Positions 11,146-22,130 of a stretch of 64,000 nt of DNA are shown here, piece after piece; the first letter of the stretch is position 1; each line of letters begins with the position of its first letter. Location: contig NC_089312.1 of the NCBI RefSeq assembly GCF_036669915.1, forward strand, positions 10,174,938-10,238,937, read 5' to 3'. This DNA comes from Pocillopora verrucosa. Taxonomy: Eukaryota > Cnidaria > Anthozoa > Scleractinia > Pocilloporidae. The notes below the pieces were generated by a model that was not told where the DNA came from, did not search any database, and saw nothing but the letters and a program-made list of their open reading frames with translations. The position numbers and the translations under genes are program-made.

Positions 11146-14100
11146 TTACTTAATGTGTTTTGCGATAAAAGAATTCCTTCCTCTAGGATTTTGTGGCTCT
11201 CTGGTGAAGCGATCTTGGCCAACATTGGCCGACTCCCAATATTCCGAGCTATCTTTCACGTTAGTTGTCATGAGCCAAGTGGTCTTCAAAACTTCCTTTC
11301 CCTCGTCGTTCCGGTATTGGCCTGACCAAGAAGTGGTATATAATCCATCCTGCAAAAAGAGAGAGGAAAGACTCTGTCCGTCGGTTCTTCCTTAACTGAA
11401 TATGGCATCCACGCTGTATGATACATTGATCTTCAAACTTATCATTCGGTGGTTTACCAACTAGGTTTGCAAATCAACGCATTAAAAGAAAAATTTAATG
11501 CGGAATTCAAACCTTTTCCTTCTGGTACCGCACTGGAATAGTGTCACCTTAGGTCTGTAATGTTTTTCTTTTCTTGTACTATTTTCGAAACGAGAGCGAG
11601 TGTATCCAAACACCGAGAAAAAAATGAAAGCACGAGGCTGTAGGCCGAGTGCTTTTATTGTTTCGAGGTGTTTGGATACCCCGATGAAACGCGAAGCACG
11701 AGTTTTGGGATAACTTCTCATGATCACTCTTAACAAAATAATAATAAAATCCTTCCAATTAGAATTGTTTGCTGTCTAACATTCCTTCCTCGATAATTTC
11801 AGTATCAACGATGTTTTTTACCGGCGTGATTAATTTGTAATTATGGTGCGATTTAATTTATTCTGAGATGTGAAAGTTGCTGGAGTTGCCAGCGTTTGCA
11901 GGTTGTCGTTCAGTCAGGATGTATACCGCAACAAAATCGTTCGAGAGATTTCGGCAGCCGAAAAGTGTGGAGGATGAGAAGAAAAATGTTGATAATGCAG
12001 TACCGAAATCAACAGCTTATAAAATCAAATCGTCGTGTAAGGTTTTCGAGGAATGGAAACAGAATCGATTAGTGAGGTCCTGTACTTTGGAACCCGGCGG
12101 CCTTCTTACCACGAAAGACTTTGAAGAAGGAGTACAAACTTTGGACACGGCCATTACAGATATGTCTGCATGCAGTGTGAACTACTGGCTGTCGAAGTTC
12201 GTTCAAGAAGTAAGCAACTCTTCTGGGGAACGCTATCCTATCCCCATTTGCGGACTGAAGCGCCACCTTTCTGAAGTAAATGGAAGTGCTGCACTGAACC
12301 CTTTGTCATTGTGCATATTTTAGTAGTATATACCACTCTCACTGGAGAGTGATATACTGTTTTTCATTGGGGATCCAAACACATGCACGTGATGTGGTAT
12401 ACATCTTGTGGTTGGTAGTTGACCTGGTGAATATCAATGAGTTTGAGAAGGTCATATCCAAATTGACACTTCTGAATCTAAATTGAGTCCTAAAGCAATT
12501 TCATAATACAAAATGGCCATTGAAAATTCGATCCAGGCGATACTAATACCCTATTTCAGAATTACAAGATTGATAAGTTGTTTTTCATAAACCTTTGTTG
12601 TTGACAAATCACTGAGAGTAATATAAAAATTCAATGCTCATTAAAAAAAAACAAAAAAAATTACTTCGCTGAAGTTTTTCAAGACTAGCCCATGTCACTG
12701 ACAGAAAAAAGTCGCTTGTCTATGCTTCGAAAGAACCACTGCTTATCCATTGGGAGGGCCAGGCAACGCCACGCCCTTAGGGAGATGGGATAGTGTCTCT
12801 GCCTCTGAAATAACTTTGTTAGAGAAATCCAGCCAGTGACGTCTATAGGTGGAAAAAAAAACTTTTGGATGGGAAAGAAACCAATCGCAGTGAAACTAGA
12901 TTCATTGTTACTCGCCAGTAGTAAACTCTTGGATCGAACAATAGACAAGGTAGTCAAGGGTCGTTTTCATTTCGTCTCAGTTGTACATGTGGCGCTGAAG
13001 CGTTATCCGCCTTAGGAATAATATATATTTACATCTTCCTTATTCAGTTTCCATCTTAATATCCAGGTGAAAAATTTAGGTAGGCTAGGTGGGCTACTTA
13101 ACTACAAATAAACTGTGAAGGGTATGCATAAGAACCAGGACAGAAGAACACACAAAAAAACGAAAAGCTTAGTACTCGCACTTCTTTTTCTGCTGAATGA
13201 GCAACATGCATAGATAGCAAAACCACTACACTGATACGTTACCATCTCCAGACTTACTTCAAAATTGACCACGAAGCCAAGCGTAGCTGGTACGCCTTTT
13301 CCCAAACTGCCAATCAAACTCTCTGCATCTTTGTCTGTAGATCCTGGAGCACTGTTCACATACACGCCCTTCAATTCTCCATCGGCAGACTGGAAGATTT
13401 CCATCTGGGAGCCCAACTCGTTATACCACTTTCCACTCACGTCACCTATGGAGTAAGAGTTGGTGATAACTGAAGTGACCGCATAATGCTTGACTAATTA
13501 TTTTATTTAAAATCATCGGCACTTTACATATATGTTACTACTTCTGTTTTCGGTAAGTTTTGAGTTTTAAACTTCAAAACTGCACAGAAACGGTCTTAAA
13601 TTTGTAAAGTCATAGCCTTATTACAAAAAGCCGGGAAACCAAATTTCCTTGAATAGGAAACGATACTTTAAATAGTGTTTTTGAGACTTAAAAATTAGAG
13701 CCAACAATAGTCAAATTACAGCATCTCAGAGCAGCTATCAGACGTGGCATTTCTGCAAGGTCAGCGACGCTAGAAAACTATCATGAGTTCAAGAAAGCGT
13801 ATTTTATGCTGTTTTTTATGCAATTTTTTGGGTAGGCAGAATTATCAACTCGGCTGGAAAGGTGAAAAGACATCGAATCAGTTGTGTTCAAAGTCAAGCA
13901 TGGTCTGTGCCTGCTAAATTTCTGTGATTTATTTGTTTGTTTTTTTCCAAATGAGATTGAAATCAGCTGCAAATTTCTGTTTTTTGGAGGCACGACATCT
14001 AAATAGCATTAGAGAAAGAGCTATTTAAACTTTTAGGAAACTTCCCGCTCCACATTCCTCGATTGTTCCGTATCGAGCCCTCTTCCTTACTCCAGCTTCT

Positions 14101-15945
14101 ACAAAAAATACAGTTACAATTCCTCTTATTCAACAAATTTAAAATCAATGATGAAAGGTGACGCGTTGAAGAAATGTTTCTTTGAAAACTACTAGACTAA
14201 TGCCCCTTAATGACCACGCTCATTTTTTCTTTTTTTATTGTTATTGTCACTATAAACATTTTTAATTATTATTATTAAGTGCATTGAATTTGAATGAAAA
14301 AGTTTGAACTAATAGCAAAATCTTATTTTATAGATACCATTGTCCATCTTTCCTTAATCCCAGTATAGAGGCGGAAAATAAGGACCAATAAGGACTGGGA
14401 ACGAATACCTACCGTATTCTGTGCAAGCCATAGTAGAGTCCTGATTTGTGCTAAATGCGTAACGTACTGAACCAGTGTTGACCAAAGAGACTCCCCTTCC
14501 TCCTGATAAAGGCCATTGTTCCTGAATGAAAAAGGAAATTCTGTGTAAATGAACCTCGTCATGTGGAACCTCAGATCTCTGTTTGTAGTCTCGAGCAGAA
14601 ACCCACTGTTTAAGTCCATACCCTATCTCTCGGTGTGGACTTTAAAAGCATATCATTGTAATTTCATTCCGATTATTTCAAAATTCCCTTAGTGTGGGCC
14701 CGAGTGCCCGGGCGTGGACTTGAGTCTGTGTATAAACGTTTCATTTTTATCCCGAATACTTTAACCCCCATATTATCCCTGCCTAAAAATCAACATAAGC
14801 CTTTAACGTTCTACTTGATTACACTGACAGTAATCATCTTGAGCTGACATGGAACACAATTCATTTAAACTTGAAAACCCAAATCTTATCTTAAAATTTT
14901 ATTGTGCTCAGTTCTCAGTCTTATGAATTTAATGAAACCAGCTTTCATTTCGCCACACGGAGGATGTTTTTGAAGACATTACACTGATCTGTTAATTTAA
15001 ACATGATGCCTTGTATGCCACCTACAATAATAACTACGTATCAAAAAAATCCACGCCCTGGTAAAGTGTTGGCGTTTTGCAAACAAAGTTGAATTTTCAG
15101 CTCAAAGGAATCATAAATAAAGCCGGTGGGACATGTGTTGAAAATAGGATTTTGTGCGCGACTTGTTCCTTTCTTTTATTGGATCACTTAATCGAGTCAC
15201 GTGACTTCTGCACATGATTCAATCCGCCCTCAAGATCAAAGTCTGAGAAATTTCCGGGAATATATTCGTTTCTCACAGCATTGTTTTTCTATACGCAGGT
15301 TTGCTAATACTGACATACAAGGTATCACTTCCAGATATGAGTGACGTTTTGACATCGTGATTAACACAATTAACCCCCAAACTTCCGTGACTGACTGAGA
15401 CAGAATTTTACAACTTACAATATCTACAGATAAGCCATGGGAATAAAGAGAAATAGTGTGTATTAAAACGAACTGAGAAAGCGACTCGCGCGGGATTTGC
15501 ACCCAAAAGTTTTGTAATCGTTGCATGAATAAATCACTTAAAAACCATCTCTTTGAGCGATATTATCTCACTGTTTTAGCTTGCACTAAAAAAAAACCAT
15601 TTACCTCAGTGTCGGTGAGTAGTGGTGGATATTTCCTCTGCCGCTTCGCGGCTCAGTAAATATCCACCACTAGCCCCCTCCACTTCAACTGGCGGATCGT
15701 TAGTTGATCCAATACCAAATTCTCCGAACTAGCTGCTTAGGAATTTAAGGCAGACAGTTAGAAGAATTCCTAATTAGATATTTGGGGTGGAAAGATTAAT
15801 TAGTTTTGCTTTGCAAGAATAAGAAACTAACCCCTGACGTTAACTTGAGGGGATAAGATCGCGCTACCACTGAAATGCAGGCTGCTAGACAAGGTTTCAA
15901 AAACCGCGACAACGTTGTGCTGTGATGGGGTGAAAGTCTCAACAT
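11146..15945 (-). CDS. Avidin-family biotin-binding protein, copy A
   Basis: Four minus-strand exons join in frame to a 204-aa protein: leader 15945-15832, linker 14521-14413, avidin N-half 13445-13258, avidin C-half 11349-11146. Every junction has GT-AG sites and matching phases. The leader has basic residues and a short hydrophobic stretch (CLAACISVVA), so it may be a secretion or mitochondrial signal. The linker is not recognised. The avidin domain (about residues 78-190) shows WYNELGSQMEI, GVYVNS, LGFVVNFE, TTSWSGQY, KEVLKTTWLM and YWESANVGQD. By the streptavidin pattern, N83, S87, Y103, T143, W145, W162, W175 and D183 match ligands N23, S27, Y43, T90, W92, W108, W120 and D128. Asn105 replaces S45, Phe136 replaces W79 and Tyr141 replaces S88. 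Avidins are tetrameric beta-barrels that bind biotin, often as defence proteins. An upstream in-frame ATG at 16029 is a possible alternative start. Confidence 0.9.
11574..12455 (+). mobile_element. DUF3504/Crypton-type insertion inside avidin A intron
   Basis: This stretch is missing from the matching intron of avidin copy B: flanks 'tttttcttttcttg' and 'caaattgacacttctgaatc' are adjacent there. Near its left end are inverted words gtatccaaacacc (11602-11614) and ggtgtttggatac (11667-11679). Near its right end is a hairpin gtatataccactctc/gagagtgatatac (12326-12357). It carries an open frame with a DUF3504-type domain and inserted antisense to the host gene. Exact ends and target-site duplication were not resolved. 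Confidence 0.6.
11877..12323 (+). pseudogene. KIAA1958/QRICH1-like DUF3504 (Crypton-derived) protein, N-terminal fragment
   Basis: A 148-codon open frame; the first codon given is TTG, so the true start is unclear. It matches the N-terminal pattern of DUF3504 proteins such as KIAA1958, QRICH1 and ZMYM: VPKSTAYKIK, FEEWKQNRL, a loop, then CSVNYWLSKFVQEV, GERYPIPICGLKRHL and EVNGSAALNPL. These descend from the tyrosine recombinases of Crypton transposons. The spacer between YP and CGL is shorter than usual. The frame stops at 12321-12323 before the recombinase catalytic core, so the protein is truncated and unlikely to mobilise itself. Confidence 0.65.
15620..15672. repeat. Hairpin repeat with GCCGCTTCGCGGC loop (copy A)
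   Basis: Perfect 15-bp arms tagtggtggatattt (15620-15634) and aaatatccaccacta (15658-15672) flank a GC-rich ccgcttcgcgg core. It lies between the avidin linker and leader exons. The copy in avidin B (22627-22681) keeps the core and right arm, but its left arm has decayed. Confidence 0.75.
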
Positions 15946-16364
15946 TCTCCTTTCTCTGTTTTGAGAACTTCGGAATCTGCAGGTATGAAAAGGACTGATT
16001 AATTTGTGCTGATGAATTTTTAAGATCATTGAAGATCAATGAGAGAGGCTCGGAAAAAATGGATGTATGATAAGATTACTTAATAAAAAATTTACGCCCT
16101 CCTATTTAACAGAACAGAAGAACTATTTAACATGCAAGACGCCATAATCAAATTTGGTCGTGCTTAACAAAATTTAATGAGCTGGCATGCAAGCGGGCCT
16201 TACACGATAACTAAAGTCAATATCATTAAGAGTAACCTACCAAGAATCAAATGTTCATCGATTCTTTTATGTTGCTTCCTAAAAGGCGAATATTAAGCTC
16301 TATGGAAACTTTGTTTAAACATATTTCATTCCCTTTGTAATAAACAAATTTTGGGGCCAATGTG

Positions 16365-17465
16365 CTTTCAGTTACAGAGTAAACTTTTTGCATCAAGTGA
16401 GAAAAATAACAGTCGTGTTGGCAAAAGCTAAATCATTTATATTGCGTACAGGGTTGTCACGGGTGAAGCAAACCTTTCCTCTAGCGCACCTTTTCATTGT
16501 GCGGTTCACCAACATTTCAAGTATATTTACATTTCAAATACGAAATGCTGTTATCTTCTTCAGCCCGGGGGCAACGTTTCGCTAGTTTTTTGTTTGCTTA
16601 CTTTGATTTGTTTGGTTCCCACGACATATCAAAATAACTTCGTTGATTAATCCCATTAATAGGAAATCAAATATTCCGCTAAGCATGACTTGTTCAAACA
16701 CAAATCACAATATTTCAAGTAGTTCTAAGAAATTTGATCAGTCGTAAATTGTGAGATTTAATATGCGTGATCAGTTTTACTCAACAATGTGCCATTTTTA
16801 GAGGACAAAGACCAGTCAAACTTCTAAACACCAGACAAATTGCAGCTGATTGATTGATTGATTGCGATGGTGATTGACTTAGCAAACATATTATGAACCT
16901 TTGTCATAAAACCGAAAATTTCCCAAACCACACGTGCTCTTCTTGGTCCCTTTTGGGTCACGTGGCGGTTATATGACGTCAGAACAGTTAACTTTTCTCG
17001 CGAATGTTGACCGATGACCGTCGTGCCACATGAACGAAGCGCGATTGAAGATGGTGGAATGATGACGCACATTCTGAACATTGTAGTACTTTGCTCTTTT
17101 AATGAGCTTTTACAAACAAATCATTCATAGATTTTCCATTCGTTCTGATATTGTACTTTCCAATGTGTTCGTTGAACTATTAAACAAATCACTTAACGAC
17201 TGTTCCCACAAAAAAGAAATCAACTCCAATTAGTTTCCCGACAATTCCTGTGTTTCCTAAAGCAGAGCTGTATGGCTGGCGTCCGAGCAGGACAGAGTGA
17301 GTCCTTTGACAACTAAGATTAACGACAATCCAGGTTACACAGTAATGACAATATTTGGACATTTCAGATCACGGTAGGACAAATAAAAGGCAAACTAAGA
17401 ATCATAACACCACTTGTTGCAAACCAAAATACAAGGCGTACTAGTAGGTTTTAGTTACTTCTTGT
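16365..17465. repeat. Repeat block with 'tgacgtca' unit, first copy
   Basis: The block holds two recognisable modules. One has a GTTAC..GTAAAC word followed by 'gagaaaaat...gcgtacagggt.gtca.gggt.aagcaaac' (16370-16480). The other has 'cccaaaccacac.tgctct...ggtc' leading to a CRE-like tgacgtcag, then 'gaatgttgaccgatga' and 'tgatgacgcacatt' (16915-17090). The second module recurs at about 18684-18880, 23666-23850, 24760-24860 (partial), 26431-26620 and 27036-27240. No protein family is recognised in either strand. Confidence 0.7.
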
Positions 17466-19190
17466 CGATGTCGGCTCGACAAACCTTTGATACAGATTTG
17501 TAATCGCCTAGAATGAGAATATTACAGCGTACTTCTATACACTGAAAAATTCCAAGAGCTTAGTGGAAAGAGCAAGAATCATTTACCTTGGGAAGCTGAC
17601 GTAGCCCTTGTCGCCAAAGGCACAATTTTTTTCAGTGAACCTTCTTCGCACGAGCCCTCTCACAGTCCTTGGCGTAATGCTAAATACCGTTGTCAAACTT
17701 CCTTATCATATGCCACCAGTCCACCCCCTCACCTGTCAATAACTGCACACAAGTAATAGCCTGCTCGCGTGTACTGCGTCTCACCGGGTTTGCGCAGACA
17801 ACGATCTTTCCTAAGCTGTCACAGGAGGATTCGTGAAATTCAAATCAAATGACCATAAACAATGTTTTAAACTTAGTTTACTTCGTAAACTTTTCGCTGA
17901 GAATGAGAAAAATAAGTTTCGCGGTTTTAAATGCTAATTCTTAGTACAATTCCAGTACAGCGTCTCTCTGGGTTTGCTGCATACAGCATTCTTTCCTTAG
18001 CTATCAGAGGAAGATTCCCGAAATAAAATCGAGCTGCAGAATGACCCGAAACAATGTTTTCAAGTCAGTTTACCACGTAAACTTTTCGCTGAGAGTAAGA
18101 AAAATCATTTGCGTGGTGGATAATGCTAATTCTTTTACATCACGTACAGGGTCGTCAAGGGTCAAGCAAACTTTTCCTCCTACGCGTTTTTTCAATGTAT
18201 GACAACCTGGCGCACCAATATATCAATTCTATGTACATTTAAATATCAAATGCTGTTCAGTGTCGTTTTCAGCCTGAAGGCAACTTTCTTTTTCTTTTTT
18301 TCTTACTTTGATTTGTTTGGTTGCCACGACATATCAAAATGACTTCTCTTATTTATCAATATATAGTTATACCACAGGTATATAGGTGCCAGCTTTAAAG
18401 GAGATCAAATATTCCGTTAGGCATGACTTGTTCGAACACAAATTACAATATCTCAAGTGGTTCCTAGAAATTTGTCAAGTCTTAAAATGTGTGATTTAAC
18501 TTCTGTAATCAGTTTTATAAAACACTGTGCAATTTTTAAATCACAAAGACCATTCAAACTTCAAAAAACTGGACCAAATGCAGCTTGTTTGATCGATCGA
18601 TTGATTGATTAATTGATTGACTACGACTGTCATTGACTCCGCAAAAAAATTATATGAATCGTTATTATAAAGCTGGAATTTTTCCCAAACCACACATGCT
18701 CTCATTGGTCGCTTTGGGGTTACATGACATCTAACGTTTTCAAGTGGTTCTATGACGTCAGAACAGTGAACTGCTCGCGTGAATGTTGACCGATGACTGT
18801 TGTGCCACATGAACGGAGCATGATTGAAAGTGGCGGGATGATGACGCACATTCTAAGCATTGCAGTATTTTGCACTTTTATGAGCTTTTCTAAGTAAGTC
18901 ATTCATAGATTAAAGTTAAACTAAGAATCATGACACCAGTTGCTGCAAACCAAAATACGAGGCCTACTGGTAGGTTTTGGTTACTTCTTGTCGAAATCGG
19001 CGCGACAAACCTTTGATGCAGCTTTGTAATTACCTAAAATGAAATTATTACGAGGCACTTCTATACCTTAAAAAACACTAAGAGCCTCGGGTAAAAGAGT
19101 GAGAATCATTAGCCTTGGGTAGGTGTTTCGACCCTCCTGGCCAAAGATACAATCTGTTCCAAATTACCGATCGATAAAAATACTTCACCT
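17466..19190. repeat. Complex repeat block C1
   Basis: Direct copy of 25213-26670. It contains a dimer of a unit of about 184 bp (17773-17945 and 17957-18140), each with 'ctttccttagct..cagagga.gattc', a gtttac..cgtaaac inverted word and 'gctgagagtaagaaaaat'. The block then continues into the tgacgtcag module. Open frames here are not conserved in frame between copies, so it is read as non-coding. Confidence 0.65.
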
Positions 19191-19264
19191 TACTTCCACG
19201 GTGTATCGCTTGTTATTGTCTTACAGGGACAAGTAACCTAGAAAAATTGCCTCGCATGTTAGAA

Positions 19265-19370
19265 GCGCCCAACAATTAGGAGTCAAATCCCGTCGAAGCC
19301 AGGCTTCCTAATTCGTGCGATTGCAATAATTGTGGCTCATCTGCGAGGATCTTTCCCTTTTTTACCTGGA
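19265..19370 (+). repeat. Degraded tRNA-derived SINE tail
   Basis: The words 'gagtcaaatcccgtcgaagcc', 'tgcaataattgtggctcatctgcgaggat' parallel the B-box and body of the better preserved SINE at 35550-35700. The A-box end is not clear. Confidence 0.45.
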
Positions 19371-19731
19371 TGATCAAATCTTTTTGATGCTATCGAATTC
19401 TTTCGAATTGCTGTCCTCGTTTAAAATTGGCTTTCCTATGCACTGGGTGCCAGGTTTCTCTCACGACATTAGTGACAGACGGACTAAGGACGCTTTACGG
19501 ACTATGCACATCAACCTGTGCCAATTACCCCGAGGAGGGTGGCAATGGTTTAAGCCAGAATAATTTCATATGATTTTAAATCCTCAAGCTTTAAGCTTTC
19601 CTTTCGCTCTGACAAATGGGCTGATGCTCGAAATATCACGGGCTTATCGGCTCCTTGCATAAATTGTAGTCAGGCTAGGCGCTCTTACTCAGCTAAGTTC
19701 CTGTGGGTGAAGCTAAGGCTGGCTTAGTGTT

Positions 19732-22096
19732 TAGGAACAGGGCAGGGAAAGGAGTTCGGAAAATCCGAGCAATTACATTAATTAAAAATAATTATAAAAG
19801 TAAAGAAGAACTGCTTACTGGGTCCTTTAATAATCAAACGCATAGTAAGAGGCGAAATAAAAAAAAAAGTAGACAGCTAATGGTACTAAGAAGCTAATTC
19901 TGATTTAGTTACCTTGATGGTATGATCTCATATAAGGTGGTTTAAATTTATCATCGGAAATTTTCCAAAGCAATTTGATTTTTTTGCCTTATTGTCCCAA
20001 TAGAAAATCTTAGTAAAGGTGCCCCAAAAAATTTAAGCCATGGAAAAACTCGAACCACAACATATGAATACATAAGAGGTTGCATTGACAGAGCTGAGTA
20101 ACGTCTACGCATGTTACGAACTCGCTCATGAAACCATAGCAACAGCACATGTTCATCAAAATGGCAGAAACTCTCAAATTGTTGGAAACTTTCAAATTGT
20201 TGAAAACTTTAATGTCCTTCATCCATTGCAGCGTGCTACTAAACAAAACTGAAGACTGTCGCTGATCGCGCCCAGCACATATACCGACATTATTGCATTC
20301 ATAACCTGAGAAGATACATGTGCAGCTTTTTTACTCTAGTGTTACATTGTTTTCAAATAATAGCCTGCAAGAGTTCCCGACATGCGCAGATATGCTTGAG
20401 CTCTGTCAGTTGCATTTACTTTACGCTATTGATTTCTTTGCGTCCTCGAAAAGTGGTTTATTATGCAGAAGTTTAATTAAGCCCTAATCTTTTATTACTT
20501 TTCTTTAATTTGAGACCCATTGCTCGTCCTCACATCAGTTTTCACCCGAGTTACTTTATGTGTTGTGCGACAAGAGACCTCCTTCCTCCAGGATTTTGTG
20601 GCACTCTGGTGAAGAAATCTTGGCTAACATTGGTCGACTCCCAATATTGCGAGCCATTTTCCAGGTTAGCTGTCATTAGCCAAGTAGTCTTCAAAACTTC
20701 CTTTCCCCCGTCGTTCCGGTATTGGCCGGACCAAGTAGTGGTATATTTTCCATCCTACAACAAAAGAGAGGAAAGACTCTGTCGGTTCCTCCTAAACTGA
20801 AAATGGCATCCACGCTGTATAATACATTGATCTTCAGACTTATCATTCGGTGGTTTATCAAATCAACGCATTGAAAAATATTTTAATGTGGAATTCGAAC
20901 CTTTTCCTTCTGGTACCGCACTGGAATAATGTCACCTTAGGTCTATATTGTTTTTCTTTTCTTGGTTGTACCCAAACTGACACTTCTGAATCTAAATCGA
21001 GTCCTAAAGCAATTTCATAATACAAAACGGCCATTGAAAATTAGGCGATATTAATACCCTACTTCCTGATTAAAAGATTGATGGATTGTTTTTCATAAAC
21101 CTTTGTTGTTGACAAATTACTGAGAGTAATATACAAATTAAATGCTAATACTAAGACCAAATAAAATTAATTCGCTGAAGCTTTTCAAGACTAGCCTAAA
21201 GTCGCGTGTCTATGCTTCGAAAGGACCACTGCTTATCCATTGGGAGGGCCAGGCAACACCACACCCTCAGGGGGGAGGGATGGTGTCCCTGCCTCGGAAA
21301 TCTTTGTTAGAGAAATCCAGCCAGTGACGTGTACAAGTGAAAAAAAAATTTTGGATGGGAAAGAAATCAATCGCAAAGAAACTAGATTCATTGTTACTTG
21401 CCAGTAGTAAACTCTTGGATCGAACAATAGACAAGGAGGTCAGGGGTCGTTTTCATTTCATCTCATTTGTGCTTGTGGCGTCATCCCTCAGCAATAATAT
21501 ATATTTACATCTCCCTTATTTAGTTTCCATCCGAATATCCAGATAAAAAATTTAGGGAAGGCCCATCCTCTCCAAAGCTAGTTATTTTAGGTGGGCTACT
21601 TAACCTACAAATAAACTGTGAAGTGTATGCATAACAACCAGGACAGAAGAACACACAAAAAAAAAACAAAACAAAACAAACCAAAGCAAAAGCCTAGTAC
21701 TCGCACTCCTTTTCCTGCTGAATGAACAACATACATAGAAAGCACACTATCACACTAATAAGTTACCATCTCCAGACTTACTTCAAAATTGACCACGAAA
21801 CCAAGCGTAGCTGGTACTCCTTTTCCCAAACTGCCAACCAATTTCTCAGTAAGAACTTCAGAACCTGAGGCACTGTTCACGTACACGCCCTTGAATACTC
21901 CATCGGCCGGGGAGCACTGGATGATTTCCATCTGGGAGCCCAACTCGTTGTACCACTTTCCACTTATGTCAGCTATGGAATAGGAGTTGGTGATAATTGA
22001 AGTGACCGCACAATACTTGAGTGTGGTAATTATTTAGTTTAATTTTGACTTATTACTTACTTTGATGATGAAAATGAATCATTTCCATCATTTTTA

Positions 22097-22130
<34 letters not shown>

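Larger units (their letters stand above)
10305..17465. repeat. Segmental duplication, copy A (with avidin gene A)
   Basis: About 7.2 kb that aligns in the same order and orientation with 19732-24124. The shared order is: 'aaaatccgagcaattacatta' block, antisense of avidin exon 4, exon 3, linker exon, hairpin repeat, leader exon, then the 'tgacgtcaga' block. Copy A holds extra stretches absent from B: about 11574-12455 (DUF3504 element), about 13500-14230 and about 14740-15550. Exon sequences are clearly more similar than introns. Confidence 0.85.

Noticed and set aside
10916..11395. 159-codon open frame on the plus strand
   Set aside because: It is antisense to avidin A exon 4, whose splice sites, phase and family motifs are clear; the plus frame has no family signature.
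15236..15526. 96-codon minus-strand frame between avidin A linker and leader exons
   Set aside because: It lies in a stretch absent from copy B, has no splice sites matching the avidin phases and no family motif.
16824..17081. Recurrent minus-strand frames starting near 'gatgatgacgcacatt' (also 18541-18849, 26295-26597)
   Set aside because: They look like a protein family because the DNA module is repeated, but lengths and frames differ between copies and changes are not biased to third positions as far as I can see.
20510..20800. 96-codon open frame on the plus strand
   Set aside because: Antisense shadow of avidin B exon 4.
22097..22129. (TTA)n tract as a CRISPR-like or satellite array
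   Set aside because: It is a plain microsatellite. No CRISPR repeat-spacer pattern occurs anywhere in the window, as expected for animal nuclear DNA.
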